Below, piece after piece: positions 53,422 to 64,000 of a stretch of DNA of 64,000 nucleotides. Each line of letters starts with the position of its first letter. Positions within the stretch are counted from its first letter, which is position 1. Made by a program: the position numbers and the translations under genes. The DNA comes from Archivesica marissinica. Lineage: Eukaryota; Mollusca; Bivalvia; Venerida; Vesicomyidae. Below the pieces are notes generated by a model. It worked only from the letters and a program-made list of their open reading frames with translations. It made no database searches and was not told where the DNA came from. The stretch covers positions 36,658,738 to 36,722,737 of the forward strand of contig CM026394.1 in assembly GCA_014843695.1 (NCBI GenBank). The letters run 5' to 3'.

Positions 53422-54178
53422 GTAACTTCATTAATACATTGAATCTACACTAAAGCAGCTGTGTCGCATATTAATTATTTTATTGTAATAGACCAGATTC
53501 TCACACCTTATTTAATTTATTATTATTATATAAACAGGTATAAATTCATAATGCCTGAATGACCATGTAATAGTTTATTCTATTGACTGCATACCGATAC
53601 TTTGGACACTGTATAACCCTCCTCAAAGGGTCGTGAATATGCCACCACCTAAAGAAATGTTCATATTACTTGGAGAATGTAATTTGTTTTTTCCATCAAT
53701 CAATAATTAACCATGTAATAGGAATGGGTGCTAATGTGTATAGCTACGTCTATCTGGGGACAGGGTACCTCAAAAATATGTTGATAGACTTTGTGGATGT
53801 ATGATGTGTGTGAATTCGGTCAAATGTCTTGTGTAATCAGCGACGGGTCCACTCCAATTGATTTCTATAGTAGGCAACCTTGTATGAACTGTCAAATAAA
53901 CAATACCATGCGTTTGACCTTTCAATGTCGAATCGGGTCATGCTAATCTGTTGTCAAATACCAGCAATCCAAGTGCTATTCCCTAGTTTTATAGATCTAG
54001 ATTTTATGGTCATTCTGAAATTTGTATATTACCGACAGCATAACAGCTTATGTATACAGGTGCCCTCTGAGCAGTATTGTATGCACCTGGTAAAAACTTG
54101 CATTGGCACAGTCATATTTGACTGATAATCTATATATGACTGGAATATATTCTTACCTTGCGCATTGAAATGCAGTTG
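53422..54178. other. No gene recognised
   Basis: No repeat family, RNA or supported exon seen. Confidence 0.35.
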
Positions 54179-54346
54179 CTAGGCAGACATCCACACTATT
54201 TGTTCAAGTCTGCCCCATCTCATTGCAATGTCCACACCTGCACCAATAGTGTGTACTAACAGCTGGTTATAGAGGTCCTGGTTATGGTGGTGGAGATTGA
54301 GTACCAGATTCTGCAACTTCTCAACGCCCATGTGCTCCATGACAAT
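54179..54346 (-). CDS. Candidate terminal exon, unknown gene
   Basis: Minus strand, acceptor ATTACATTTACAG, 55 residues then TAG: IVMEHMGVEKLQNLVLNLHH ... NQLLVHTIGAGVDIAMRWG. Helical, ARM/HEAT-like in character but with no firm family. Its phase (0) matches the donor of the candidate exon at 54587-54640. Confidence 0.45.
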   Translation of the reverse strand: MVMEHMGVEKLQNLVLNLHHHNQDLYNQLLVHTIGAGVDIAMRWGRLEQIVWMSA

Positions 54347-54586
54347 CTGTAAATGTAATGAATTTTCTATGAGGTACATATATAAACAGACAGAATCCCA
54401 TTAAGAAAATAATACAGTATCTTATTAAAACATTTTAAACAAATACATCCTTCTCTTTTTTCCAATGTGACTTCATTGTGATGGTGCGTCACTCACTGTA
54501 TGTGTGACGTGACCCTGTGTGACATCCATGATTCAGTGATGAACACTTTTTATACCATTGATACGCATCCGAATGAGCAATTGTAC

Positions 54587-54640
54587 CTCTAAAAGGACTA
54601 CATCTTGCGCACAATACTGTATTATAAGAGCCATGTATGT
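54587..54640 (-). CDS. Candidate upstream exon of the same unknown gene
   Basis: Minus strand, acceptor TGTTTTATTTGCAG, 18 residues TYMALIIQYCAQDVVLLE, donor GAG|GTACAA, phase 0 on both sides. It joins without a stop to the exon at 54179-54346. No further upstream exon is visible before the arrays. Confidence 0.4.
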
Positions 54641-55019
54641 CTGCAAATAAAACATCATCAATAACAACAAGAAATTTGAACAATTACAAAAACGTGTACA
54701 CCGGGTTGTCAATGAGGTAGTTCAAATGTTGACATGTTAGCACATCTGCGCACCATTCGTGCGTGCGTCCGTCCGTCCGTTAACAAATCATTTTTAAAAT
54801 AACGTAACTGAAATGTTTCCCCAAATAATAAAAACGTTTATTCGAAGGGACTTAACTGAAAATATCGTCGGATGACAGATATACGACAGATGCCGACGGA
54901 CATCATGGTGTTTATCATGTTATGCAGGCTATACTATATATAATATTTACTCAGGAATGCAAATACTATGAAGTTGTCCTCGTATATAGACACGATGTAA
55001 AATCTAAGAAAATAATGAA
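54641..55019. other. No gene recognised
   Basis: Short GTCC repeats at about 54766-54780; otherwise unassigned. Confidence 0.4.
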
Positions 55020-57508
55020 CATAACATGTAGATAGAGCATGCACACGCAATATATGATATATAACATGTAGAACATGCACATACAATATATGATATATAA
55101 CATGTAGATAGAGCATGCACACGCAATATATGATATATAACATGTAGATAGAACATGCACACGCAATATATGATATATAACATGTAGATAGAGCATGCAC
55201 ACGCAATATATGATATATAACATGTAGAGCATGCACACGCAATATATGATATATAACATGCACACGCAATATATGATATATAACATGTAGAACATGCACA
55301 CACAATATATGATATATAACATGTAGAACTTGCACACACAATATATGATATATAACATGTAGAACATGCACATACAATATATGATATATAACATGTAGAA
55401 CTTGCACACACAATATATGATATATAACATGTAGAACATGCACACACAATATATGATATATAACATGTAGAACTTGCACATACAATATATGATATATAAC
55501 ATGTAGAACATGCACATACAATATATGATATATAACATGTAGAACTTGCACATACAATATATGATATATAACATGTAGAACATGCACACACAATATATGA
55601 TATATAACATGTAGAACTTGCACATACAATATATGATATATAACATGTAGAACATGCACATACAATATATGATATATAACATGTAGAACATGCACATACA
55701 ATATATGATATATAACATGTAGAACATGCACATACAATATATGATATATAACATGTAGAGCATGCACACACAATATATGATATATAACATGTAGAGCATG
55801 CACACGCAATATATGATATATAACATGTAGAACATGCACGTACAATATATGATATATAACATGTACACGCAATATATGATATATAACATGTAGAGCATGC
55901 ACACGCAATATATGATATATAACATGTAGAACATGAACACGCAATATATGATATATAACATGTAGAGCATGCACACGCAATATATGATATATAACATGTA
56001 CACGCAATATATGATATATAACATGTAGAGCATGCACGCACAATATATGATATATAACATGTAGAGCATGCACACACAATATATGATATATAACATGTAG
56101 AACATGCACGTACAATATATGATATATAACATGTACACACAATATATGATATATAACATGTAGAGCATGCACACGCAATATATGATATATAACATGTAGA
56201 ACATGCACACGCAATATATGATATATAACATGTAGAACATGCACACACAATATATGATATATAACATGTACACGCAATATATGATATATAACATGTAGAG
56301 CATGCACGTACAATATATGATATATAACATGTAGAGCATGCACACGCAATATATGATATATAACATGTAGAACATGCACGTACAATATATGATATATAAC
56401 ATGTACACGCAATATATGATATATAACATGTAGAGCATGCACACGCAATATATGATATATAACATGTAGAACATGAACACGCAATATATGATATATAACA
56501 TGTAGAGCATGCACACGCAATATATGATATATAACATGTAGAACATGCACACAATATATGATATATAACATGTAGAGCATACACACACAATATATGATAT
56601 ATAACACGTAGAGCATGCACACACAATATATGATATATAACATGTAGAACATGCACACGCAATATATGATATATAACATGTAGAACATGCACACACACTA
56701 TATGATATATAACATGCACACGCAATATATGATATATAACATGTACACGCAATATATGATATATAACATGTAGAGCATGCACACGCAATATATGATATAT
56801 AACATGTAGAACATGCACAGGCAATATATGATATATAACATGTAGAGCATGCACACACAATATATGATATATAACATGTAGAACATGCACACACAATATA
56901 TGATATATAACATGTACACGCAATATATGATATATAACATGTAGAACATGCAGACACAATATATGATATATAACATGTAGAGCATGCACACGCAATATAT
57001 GATATATAACATGTAGAACATGCACACACAATATATGATATATAACATGTAGAACATGCACACGCAATATATGATATATAACACGTAGAGCATGCACACG
57101 CAATATATGATATATAACACGTAGAGCATGCACACACAATATATGATATATAACATGTAGAACATGCACACGCAATATATGATATATAACATTAAGAGCA
57201 TGCACACACAATATACGATATATAACACGTAGAGCATGCACACACAATATATGATATATAACATGTAGAACATGCACACACAATATATGATATATAACAC
57301 GTAGAGCATGCACACACAATATATGATATATAACAGGTAGAGCATGCACGCGCAATATATGATATATAACATGTAGAGCATGCACACACAATATATGATA
57401 TATAACATGTAGAGCATGCACACGCAATATATGATATATAACATGTAGAACATGCACACACAATATATGATATATAACATGTAGAACATGCACGCGCAAT
57501 ATATGATC
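55020..57508. repeat. 36-bp minisatellite, about 70 copies
   Basis: Unit ATGCACACGCAATATATGAT then ATATAACATGTAGAAC. Variants: ACACAC, ACATAC, ACGTAC; AGAAC or AGAGC; and shortened units where AACATGTACACGC or AACATGCACACGC joins directly. Minus-strand frames of 586, 723 and 831 codons in three frames are artefacts of the period. Confidence 0.96.
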
Positions 57509-57534
57509 ATAAAAACAAAATCATTTAATCAATA

Positions 57535-57752
57535 ATGTAAAACAACAATGTAAAACAACAATGTAAAACAATAATGTAAAACAACAATGTAAAACAACAA
57601 TGTAAAACAATAATGTAAAACAATAATGTAAAACAACAATGTAAAACAATAATGTAAAACAACAATGTAAAACAACAATGTAAAACAACAATGTAAAACA
57701 ACAATGTAAAACAATAAAACAATAATGTAAAACAATAAAACAATAATGTAAC
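57535..57752. repeat. 13-bp minisatellite, about 16 copies
   Basis: Unit AATGTAAAACAAC with an AATAATG variant; A-rich on the plus strand. Confidence 0.93.
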
Positions 57753-57796
57753 GTTTACGCAGCCCATCTGTAATGGCCTCACTATTTGTCAAGTTT

Positions 57797-58385
57797 TCTA
57801 CATGCTATATTATGCGCAGTAATTCTACATGCTATTTTATGCGCAGTAATTCTACATGTTATATTATGCGCAATAAGTATATATGCTATATTATGCGCAG
57901 TAAGTCTACATGCTATATTATGAGCAGTAATTATATATGCTATATTATGCGCAGTAAGTCTACATGCTATATTATGCGCAGTAATTATACATGCTATATT
58001 ATGCGCAGTAATTCTACATGCTATATTATGCGCAGTAATTCTACATGCTATATTATGCGCAGTAATTCTACATGCTATATTATGCGCAGTAATTCTACAT
58101 GCTATATTATGCGCAGAAATTCTACATGCTATATTATACGCAGTAATTATACATGCTATATTATGCGCAGTAATTCTACATGCTATATTATGCGCAGTAA
58201 TTATACATGCTATATTATGCGCAGTAATTATACATGCTATATTATGCGCAGTAATTCTACATGCTATATTATGCGCAGTAATTCTACATGCTATATTATG
58301 CGCAGTAATTATACATGCTATATTATGCGCAGTAATTCTACATGCTATATTATGCGCAGTAATTCTACATGCTATATTATGCCCA
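57797..58385. repeat. 27-bp minisatellite, about 22 copies
   Basis: Unit TACATGCTATATTATGCGCA then GTAATTC (or GTAATTA). 27 is divisible by three, which gives open frames on both strands (NSTCYIMRS repeats). Confidence 0.96.
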
Positions 58386-58639
58386 GTGGTTTGATCACTT
58401 TGCATGATAAAGGCATTCGTAGTTCTGGTACACCACGTGTCTATAGGCTTGTGGGATACCTTTAAGTACAATACAGGTAAGATGAAGTTTAAATCTACAC
58501 TAAACCTTTGAAGTGAAACCAAACGTTATGGAAACACGTTTATACAGGGAAGAGGAAGTTTAGATATGCATTAAATTACAATCATACGTAAGCATGTTAT
58601 AGCCATCCACAAGTTTCGGAAACGTTAAATATGTGTGTC

Positions 58640-60530
58640 GTTTATTTAGAGTTGTTATAAGACGACAAGATGTGTTATATCATCTATATATATCATCTAT
58701 ATCTAGTTGTAATAAGACGGCATGTGTTATATCATCTATATCGAGGTGTTATAAGACGACATGATATGTTATATCATCTATATCGAGTTTCTATAAGACG
58801 ACATGATATGTTATATCATCTATATCGAGTTGTTATAAGACGACATGATGTGTTATATCATCTATATCGAGTTGTTATAAGACATGATGTGTTATATCAT
58901 CTATATCGAGTTGTTATAAGACGACATGATGTGTTATATCATCTATATTGAGAGTTGTTATAAGACGACGTGATGTATTATATCATCTATATCGAGTTGT
59001 TATAAGACGACATGATGTGTTATATCATCTATATCGAGTTGTTATAAGACGACATGATGTGTTATATCATCTATATCGAGTTGTTATAAGACGACATGAT
59101 GTGTTATATCATCTATATCGAGGTGTTATAAGACATGATGTGCTATATCATCTATATCGAGTTGTTATAAGACGACATGATGTGTTATATCATCTATATC
59201 GAGTTGTTATAAGACATGATGTGCTATATCATCTATATCGAGTTGTTATAAGACGACATGATGTGTTATATCATCTATATCGAGTTGTTATAAGACATGA
59301 TGTGCTATATCATCTATATCGAGTTGTTATAAGACGACATGATGTGTTATATCATCTATTTCGAGTTGTTACAAGACGACATGATATGCTATATCATCTA
59401 TATAGAGTTGTTATAAGACGACATGATGTGTTATATCATCTATATCGAGTTGTTATAAGACATGATGTGCTATATCATCTATATCGAGTTGTTATAAGAC
59501 ATGATGTGCTATATCATCTATATCGAGTTGTTATAAGACGACATGATGTGTTATATCATCTATATCGAGTTGTTATAAGACGACATGTTGTGTTATATCA
59601 TCTATATCGAGTTGATACAAGACGACATGATATGCTATATCATCTATATCGAGTTGTTATAAGACGACATGATGTGTTATATCATCTATATCGAGTTGTT
59701 ATAAGACATGATGTGCTATATCATCTATATCCAGTTGTTACAAGACGACATGATATGCTATATCATCTATATCGAGTTGTTATAAGACGACATGATATGT
59801 TATATCATCTATATCGAGTTGTTATAAGACATGATGTGCTATATCATCTATATCGAGTTGTTATAAGACGACATGATGTGTTATATCATCTATATCGAGT
59901 TGTTATAAGACATGATGTGTTATATCATCTATATCGAGTTGTTACAAGACGACATGATATGCTATATCATCTATATCGAGTTGTTATAAGACGACATGAT
60001 GTGTTATATCATCTATATCGAGTTGTTATAAGACGACATGATGTGCTATATCATCTATATCGAGTTGTTATAAGACGACATGATGTGTTATATCATCTAT
60101 ATCGAGTTGTTATAAGACATGATGTGCTATATCATCTATATCGAGTTGTTATAAGACGACATGATGTGTTATATCATCTATATCGAGTTGTTATAAGACG
60201 ACGTGATGTGTTATATCATCTATATCGAGTTGTTATAAGACGACATGATGTGTTATATCATCTATATCGAGTTGTTATAAGACGACATGATGTGCTATAT
60301 TATCTATATCGAGTTGTTATAAGACATTATGTGTTATATCATCTATATCGAGTTGTTATAAGACGACATGATGTGCTATATTATCTATATCGAGTTGTTA
60401 TAAGACGACATGATGTGTTATATCATCTATATCGAGTTGTTATAGGACATGATGTGTTATATCATCTATATCGAGCTGTTATAAGACGACATGATGTGTT
60501 ATATCATCTATATCGAGTTGTTATAAAGAA
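58640..60530. repeat. 42-bp minisatellite with a 39-bp variant, about 45 copies
   Basis: Main unit GTTGTTATAAGACGACATGA then TGTGTTATATCATCTATATCGA. A 39-bp variant lacks one ACG (AAGACATGATGTGC), and a third variant reads TTACAAGACGACATGATATG. The 538-codon plus frame is periodic and unsupported as a gene. Confidence 0.96.
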
Positions 60531-60614
60531 AGACTATGTTATGAGTAATTGTATTATGGTATAGCTGGTGCTAATCACTGGACCACTGACCCGCTACGTG
60601 AATGATTGGTTTGA

Positions 60615-60800
60615 CTTGCGTTTATTTATTGTTGCTACCGGTTGCTCCTGAAGAGATTAGTCATTTTAGATTTTTGGAGGATAGTGCAATGATACAGACA
60701 TAGACCCATTCCAGAGTCTCCTTTGGTTCGTTTACGTGCACGGTGTAAAGCACCGACGTAAAACCTCGGTTTAAGGTCCCATCTGAAAGACTGTTAGCAT
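60615..60800 (-). mobile_element. SINE family 1, partial
   Basis: Minus-strand tail with a deletion (GCTACCGGTTGCTCCTGAAG), body to CCCATCTGAAAGACTGTTA. The head is missing. Confidence 0.88.
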
Positions 60801-60967
60801 TCGTGTTTATATAGGTCTGCCCAAACAAATGTTGCCCATCCGTTGAGGCATGACCACGACGTGTACCCTTCACGCAATACAGAATTGTTATAGGTATAAT
60901 GGGGTAAACTTTGAAGTGTTCTTAATGTATATGGTGAATTTTGATTTCAATTAAAATGTCCAGCTAT

Positions 60968-61335
60968 TGTTTGTGGAGGAAGACACCGAGTACGCCTCCG
61001 AATAGGCATGGGCGTGCACCCGGGCAGTAGCCTGGGAACAGGCGTCGATATATTTTGCCTGGACAGTCAAATAAATATATTGTAACACCGAGACTATTAA
61101 TTGGGCCGTATTGAGCTTCTGATAATATCAACAATGTCATTTTGCCAGAAGTTAAAAAGTGAAAAATCGACAGACTGGAACCCATGCTACCCGCGTAGAA
61201 CCACAGTCCTTCCACAAACCTGCGTGTTACCATCGTTACATGGAATAATACGATCATCCTAGTAGGATTCGAGCTTACAGCTGCGAGGGGCAAGTGATTT
61301 GAAGACAACGACCGTAACCACACGGCAATGGAGGT
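60968..61335 (-). mobile_element. SINE family 6 interrupted by a MITE
   Basis: Parts 60968-61027 and 61190-61335 match 28636-28895 on either side of the MITE (GTAGAACCAC, CCTTCCAC, GGCAAGTGATTTGAAGACAA). Confidence 0.72.
61028..61189. mobile_element. 162-bp MITE, TIR TAGCCTGGG, 9-bp target duplication
   Basis: Second copy of the element at 18547. Ends TAGCCTGGG / CCCATGCTA. Flanks CCCGGGCAG and CCCGCGTAG each differ by one base from CCCGGGTAG, the uninterrupted sequence in the related SINE 6 at about 28746. Confidence 0.88.
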
Positions 61336-61820
61336 ACCTAGTTACGCATCATGTTGCAAAGGTAGCCTCTCATTTTAATCCAATACATATATTTCTCATG
61401 TCGTCTCATTGAAACTCGAAATGGATGTCATTAATACATCTTGGTGTCGGCACCCAGACACTTTAAACAGCACAACTTTATTGTATATAATGTATATACC
61501 ACAATAAACGCAACACAAGTTGATTGTTTCCACCTATAAGACGCCACGACTTATATATGGAGTGCAAATCAGAACAGCATAACTGATTTAGGACGATATG
61601 CTATTTCGACATAATTTATTTGACTACGGGTGGTTCATTGTTCTTGTAGGTAATCGTGTTGAAATATATATGTCGTGCTAAAATTAATATGCCAACATGG
61701 TTTCTGGATGGCAGTCACACGTCACCATACAAATCAAGTACGTCGTACCAGTATGACCGAGGTGTTACTTAAAGTTTAACCATTAGATAACGATACGTTT
61801 GGATTACTGTGTATTACATA
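61336..61820. other. Intergenic, possible upstream region
   Basis: No repeat or coding signal. It lies directly before a candidate signal-peptide exon, so promoter elements may be here, but none is recognisable. Confidence 0.35.
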
Positions 61821-61899
61821 ATGTATTCGATTGTTACATACGTAATGATAATTCACGCAGCGTCGTTGTTTGTAACCTCTGTTAGTGGATATGAACAAG
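61821..61899 (+). CDS. Candidate first exon encoding a signal peptide
   Basis: ATG at 61821 opens 26 codons, MYSIVTYVMIIHAASLFVTS followed by VSGYEQ, then a perfect donor CAAG|GTAAGT in phase 1. The hydrophobic stretch and small residues before GYEQ fit a secretory signal peptide cleaved near VSG. Splitting the signal peptide from the mature protein by a phase-1 intron is common in secreted animal proteins. No second exon is visible in the remaining 2.1 kb, so the protein is unknown. Confidence 0.5.
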
Positions 61900-62040
61900 G
61901 TAAGTATGTTTCTTTATTCATGTGATTCTGCCGCCATTCAACGATTCGATCGACAAATCGACACGTCTGCCGATGTGACGTGATATCAGACAACTAAGAA
62001 ATATGGTGGCCTTCCAGCCTTATTTAATACTCATTCGTTA

Positions 62041-62313
62041 CAGACGGATCTGTAGTCCAGTGGTAACACGCTGGACTGGTAGGTTCGATCCCACGTCTGA
62101 CCATAATACAATTAACAGTCTTTCAGATGGGACGTTAAACCGAGGTCTCGTGTCCGGTGCTTTACACCGTGCACGTAAAAGAACCAGAGAAAACTCGGGA
62201 ATGGGTCTCTGTCTGTATCATTGCACTATCCACCAACAATCTAAAATGACTAATCTCTTCAGGAGGCGTCGCTCATATGGGCAACCGGTAGCGACGATAA
62301 ATAAACGTAAAAC
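62041..62313 (+). mobile_element. SINE family 1, full length, deleted anticodon arm
   Basis: AGACGGATCTGTAGTCCAGT head, then CTGGTAGGTTCGATCCCACG (about 18 bp shorter than the family), body and tail GGTAGCGACGATAAATAAAC. Confidence 0.94.
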
Positions 62314-62559
62314 CACCACCACTCATTCGTATTTTTGTCGTGAAAACATGGAGAAAATATTGTCAGACTGCTACTAAATAAAATGGTGGCCAACACACCA
62401 AGACAGAACAAAAACACAGAGTATTGTTATAACGAGATCTATATTTAATAAACCATTGTGTTGTGTTTGATTATGGAGGATTACAAACAAGCAACAGTTG
62501 TTGTTTTTATCAAATATTATTTTACACAATTGTTCAAGTTCTGTTCTCTAGATAATACA

Positions 62560-62720
62560 TACGATTACTATTGTGCCCTTAGGCAAGGCATTTAAATTCC
62601 ACATACCTCTTCTCTCTCCCTCGTGGCGATGGAATCCCTCAGGAATGAGGTCTCGAGAGTGATTAATATAAGGTGTAAGAACTTGGTTCGCAATCGCGCT
62701 TAAATAAAATTGTATAAACT
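62560..62720 (+). mobile_element. SINE family 3, 5'-truncated
   Basis: GTGCCCTTAGGCAAGGCATT, CTCGTGGCGATGGAATCC, GGTCTCGAGAGTGATTAATA, GGTTCGCAATCGCGC. Confidence 0.92.
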
Positions 62721-62854
62721 AAGCTATTGAGATAATTTTGAGGAAACTGTTGACAACGGAGAGGACTCTTTCATATACATGTACAGCTGTCTGTCAAATT
62801 TCGTAAGGTATCTTATGGTAAATGAACAGGTATTAACCGAACAATAGATGACGA

Positions 62855-63110
62855 CTGTCCGATTAGCGCAGTGGTTAGCGCACTCGCTTCTCACCAATGT
62901 AACACGGGTTCGATCCTCGCACCGGGATGTATGTGAGATGGTACGGTGGTCGCCAGATCGGACAGGTGGGTTTTCTCCGGATATTCCGGTTTCCTCCCAC
63001 ACGAATGACCACATTTGCGCTTTCATCCGCGACAACGAGAGTGATTAAGATAAGTTGTCCAATCTTGCTTCGCAATCGTTCGCAATCGTTGTAAAATAAA
63101 TAAAGTTTAA
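62855..63110 (+). mobile_element. SINE family 4, full length
   Basis: GTCCGATTAGCGCAGTGGTT head (A box TAGCGCAGTGG, B box GGTTCGATCCT), GGTGGTCGCCAGATCGGACA, ATTCCGGTTTCCTCCCACAC, tail ACGAGAGTGATTAAGATAAG, CTTCGCAATCG (duplicated) and AATAAATAAAG. Confidence 0.95.
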
Positions 63111-63128
63111 AAAAACAAAATGACGAAT

Positions 63129-63307
63129 CTAAAGAAGCGACACTCCTCGTGAGTTTGATGAAATTCCAATAATAGATTCCAAGTTATGACCGAAACAGGA
63201 ATTTAACTCACTTGATATTTGACCATATATAACTTTGGTACCAGGAATAGATACCAGTGTACTATGCAGCTCATTGCCCATATCGACTGTGTACTTATTA
63301 GTTATGA
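63129..63307 (-). CDS. Candidate exon fragment, unknown
   Basis: Minus strand after acceptor TTTTTCCGTGTCAG: ITNKYTVDMGNELHSTLVSI, PGTKVIYGQISSELNSCFGH. The start is weakly reminiscent of an Ig-like strand pattern, but the cysteines and tryptophan are not where they should be. No donor is obvious. The 29-bp array begins directly upstream. Confidence 0.3.
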
Positions 63308-63317
63308 CTGACACGGA

Positions 63318-63872
63318 AAAACTCATAATGCTCTATGCCATGTTCAAAAACTCATAATGCTCTATGCCATGTTCAAAAACTCATAATGCTCTATGCCATG
63401 TTCAAAAACTCATAATGCTCTATGCCATGTTCAAAAACTCATAATGCTCTATACTATGTTCAAAAACTCATAATGCTCTATGCCATGTTCAAAAACTCAT
63501 AATGCTCTATCCATGTTCAAAAACTCGTAATGCTCTATACCATGTTCAAAAACTCATAATGCTCTATCCCATGTTCAAAAACTCATAATGCTCTATACCA
63601 TGATCAAAAACTCATAATGCTCTATGCAATGTTCAAAAACTCATAATGATCTATGCCATGTTCAAAAACTAATAATACTCTATGCCATGTTCAAAAACTC
63701 ATAATGATCTATGCCATGTTCAAAAACTCATAATACTCTATGCCATGTTCAAAAACTCATAATACTCTATGCCATGTTCAAAAACTCATAATGCTCTATG
63801 CCATGTTCAAAAACTCATAATACTCTATGCCATGTTCATGTTCAAAAACTCATTATGCCATGTTCAAAATGT
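63318..63872. repeat. 29-bp minisatellite, about 19 copies
   Basis: Unit AAAAACTCATAATGCTCTAT then GCCATGTTC. Variants: AATACTC, AATGATC, TACCATG. It ends within 150 bp of the window's right edge. Confidence 0.95.
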
Positions 63873-64000
63873 CACACTTTCCAAAAGCTTTCGTTTAATC
63901 CTATGTTATTAATCTACAATTACATTTATATGTGAATACAAAACATGGCAATTTGAGGAACACGGATCGAGATACAAGTCAAAGCAACATTAGTCACGGA

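Noticed and set aside
54934..57510. Minus frames of 586, 723 and 831 codons (Cys/Tyr/Ile-rich, membrane-like)
   Set aside because: All three come from one 36-bp repeat read in three frames; the apparent hydrophobic segments are a by-product of ATATATGATATATAAC.
58948..60564. 538-codon plus frame
   Set aside because: 42-bp and 39-bp repeat units both preserve frame; there is no non-repeat sequence to suggest a protein.

Overview
This window looks like repeat-rich genomic DNA from an invertebrate, most likely a bivalve mollusc. The evidence is an eight-exon HSPA12-type (HSP70-like) gene of the sort expanded in bivalves, GT-AG introns stuffed with retroposons, at least six tRNA-headed SINE families, a CR1/Jockey-type LINE with a PHD finger and a 2A-like motif, a decayed Ty3/gypsy element, and about twenty tandem arrays that together span roughly a third of the window (my estimate from the spans). 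The species assignment is inference; nothing in the window proves it. No bacterial, phage or CRISPR features were seen.

Layout. 1-3.3 kb: a 60-bp minisatellite that flips orientation, then a 47-bp minisatellite. 4.2-11.4 kb: a broken Ty3/gypsy retrotransposon on the minus strand (gag with zinc knuckle, protease, linker, reverse transcriptase with YIDD box, RNase H). It is interrupted by two tandem arrays (57 bp and 25 bp), two tiny retroposons and two SINEs. 11.7-13.1 kb: SINEs and intergenic DNA. 13.1-32.1 kb: an apparently intact HSPA12-like gene on the plus strand, eight exons with matching phases and 585 codons. Its introns hold SINEs, MITEs, LINE fragments, three minisatellites and a 3.6-kb CR1-like LINE. 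32.1-35 kb: intergenic, with SINEs and nested insertions. 35-41.9 kb: three arrays, the largest a 5.9-kb array of 51-bp units with a recent internal duplication. 42-48.8 kb: MITEs, SINEs, a SINE carrying a 2-kb internal minisatellite, microsatellites. 49.1 kb: one exon of an animal haem peroxidase on the minus strand. 49.5-54.7 kb: a 22-bp array, an inverted-repeat element, and a few unidentified candidate exons. 55-60.5 kb: four arrays end to end (36, 13, 27 and 42 bp). 60.6-64 kb: SINEs, a MITE with a 9-bp target duplication inside a SINE, a candidate signal-peptide first exon, and a 29-bp array.

Main ideas. (1) At least four minisatellites are expansions of short pieces of a transposon they sit inside: two in gypsy pol, one in a SINE body, one in an unnamed interspersed repeat. 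(2) The SINE families look modular: different tRNA heads share tails, one family carries two alternative tails, and one tail matches the 3' end of the LINE in this same window. (3) A tiny (about 100-125 bp) retroposon-like repeat with target duplications occurs four times. The HSPA12-like gene keeps its exons and reading frame despite all this. The very long open frames over the arrays are periodicity artefacts and are not called as genes.
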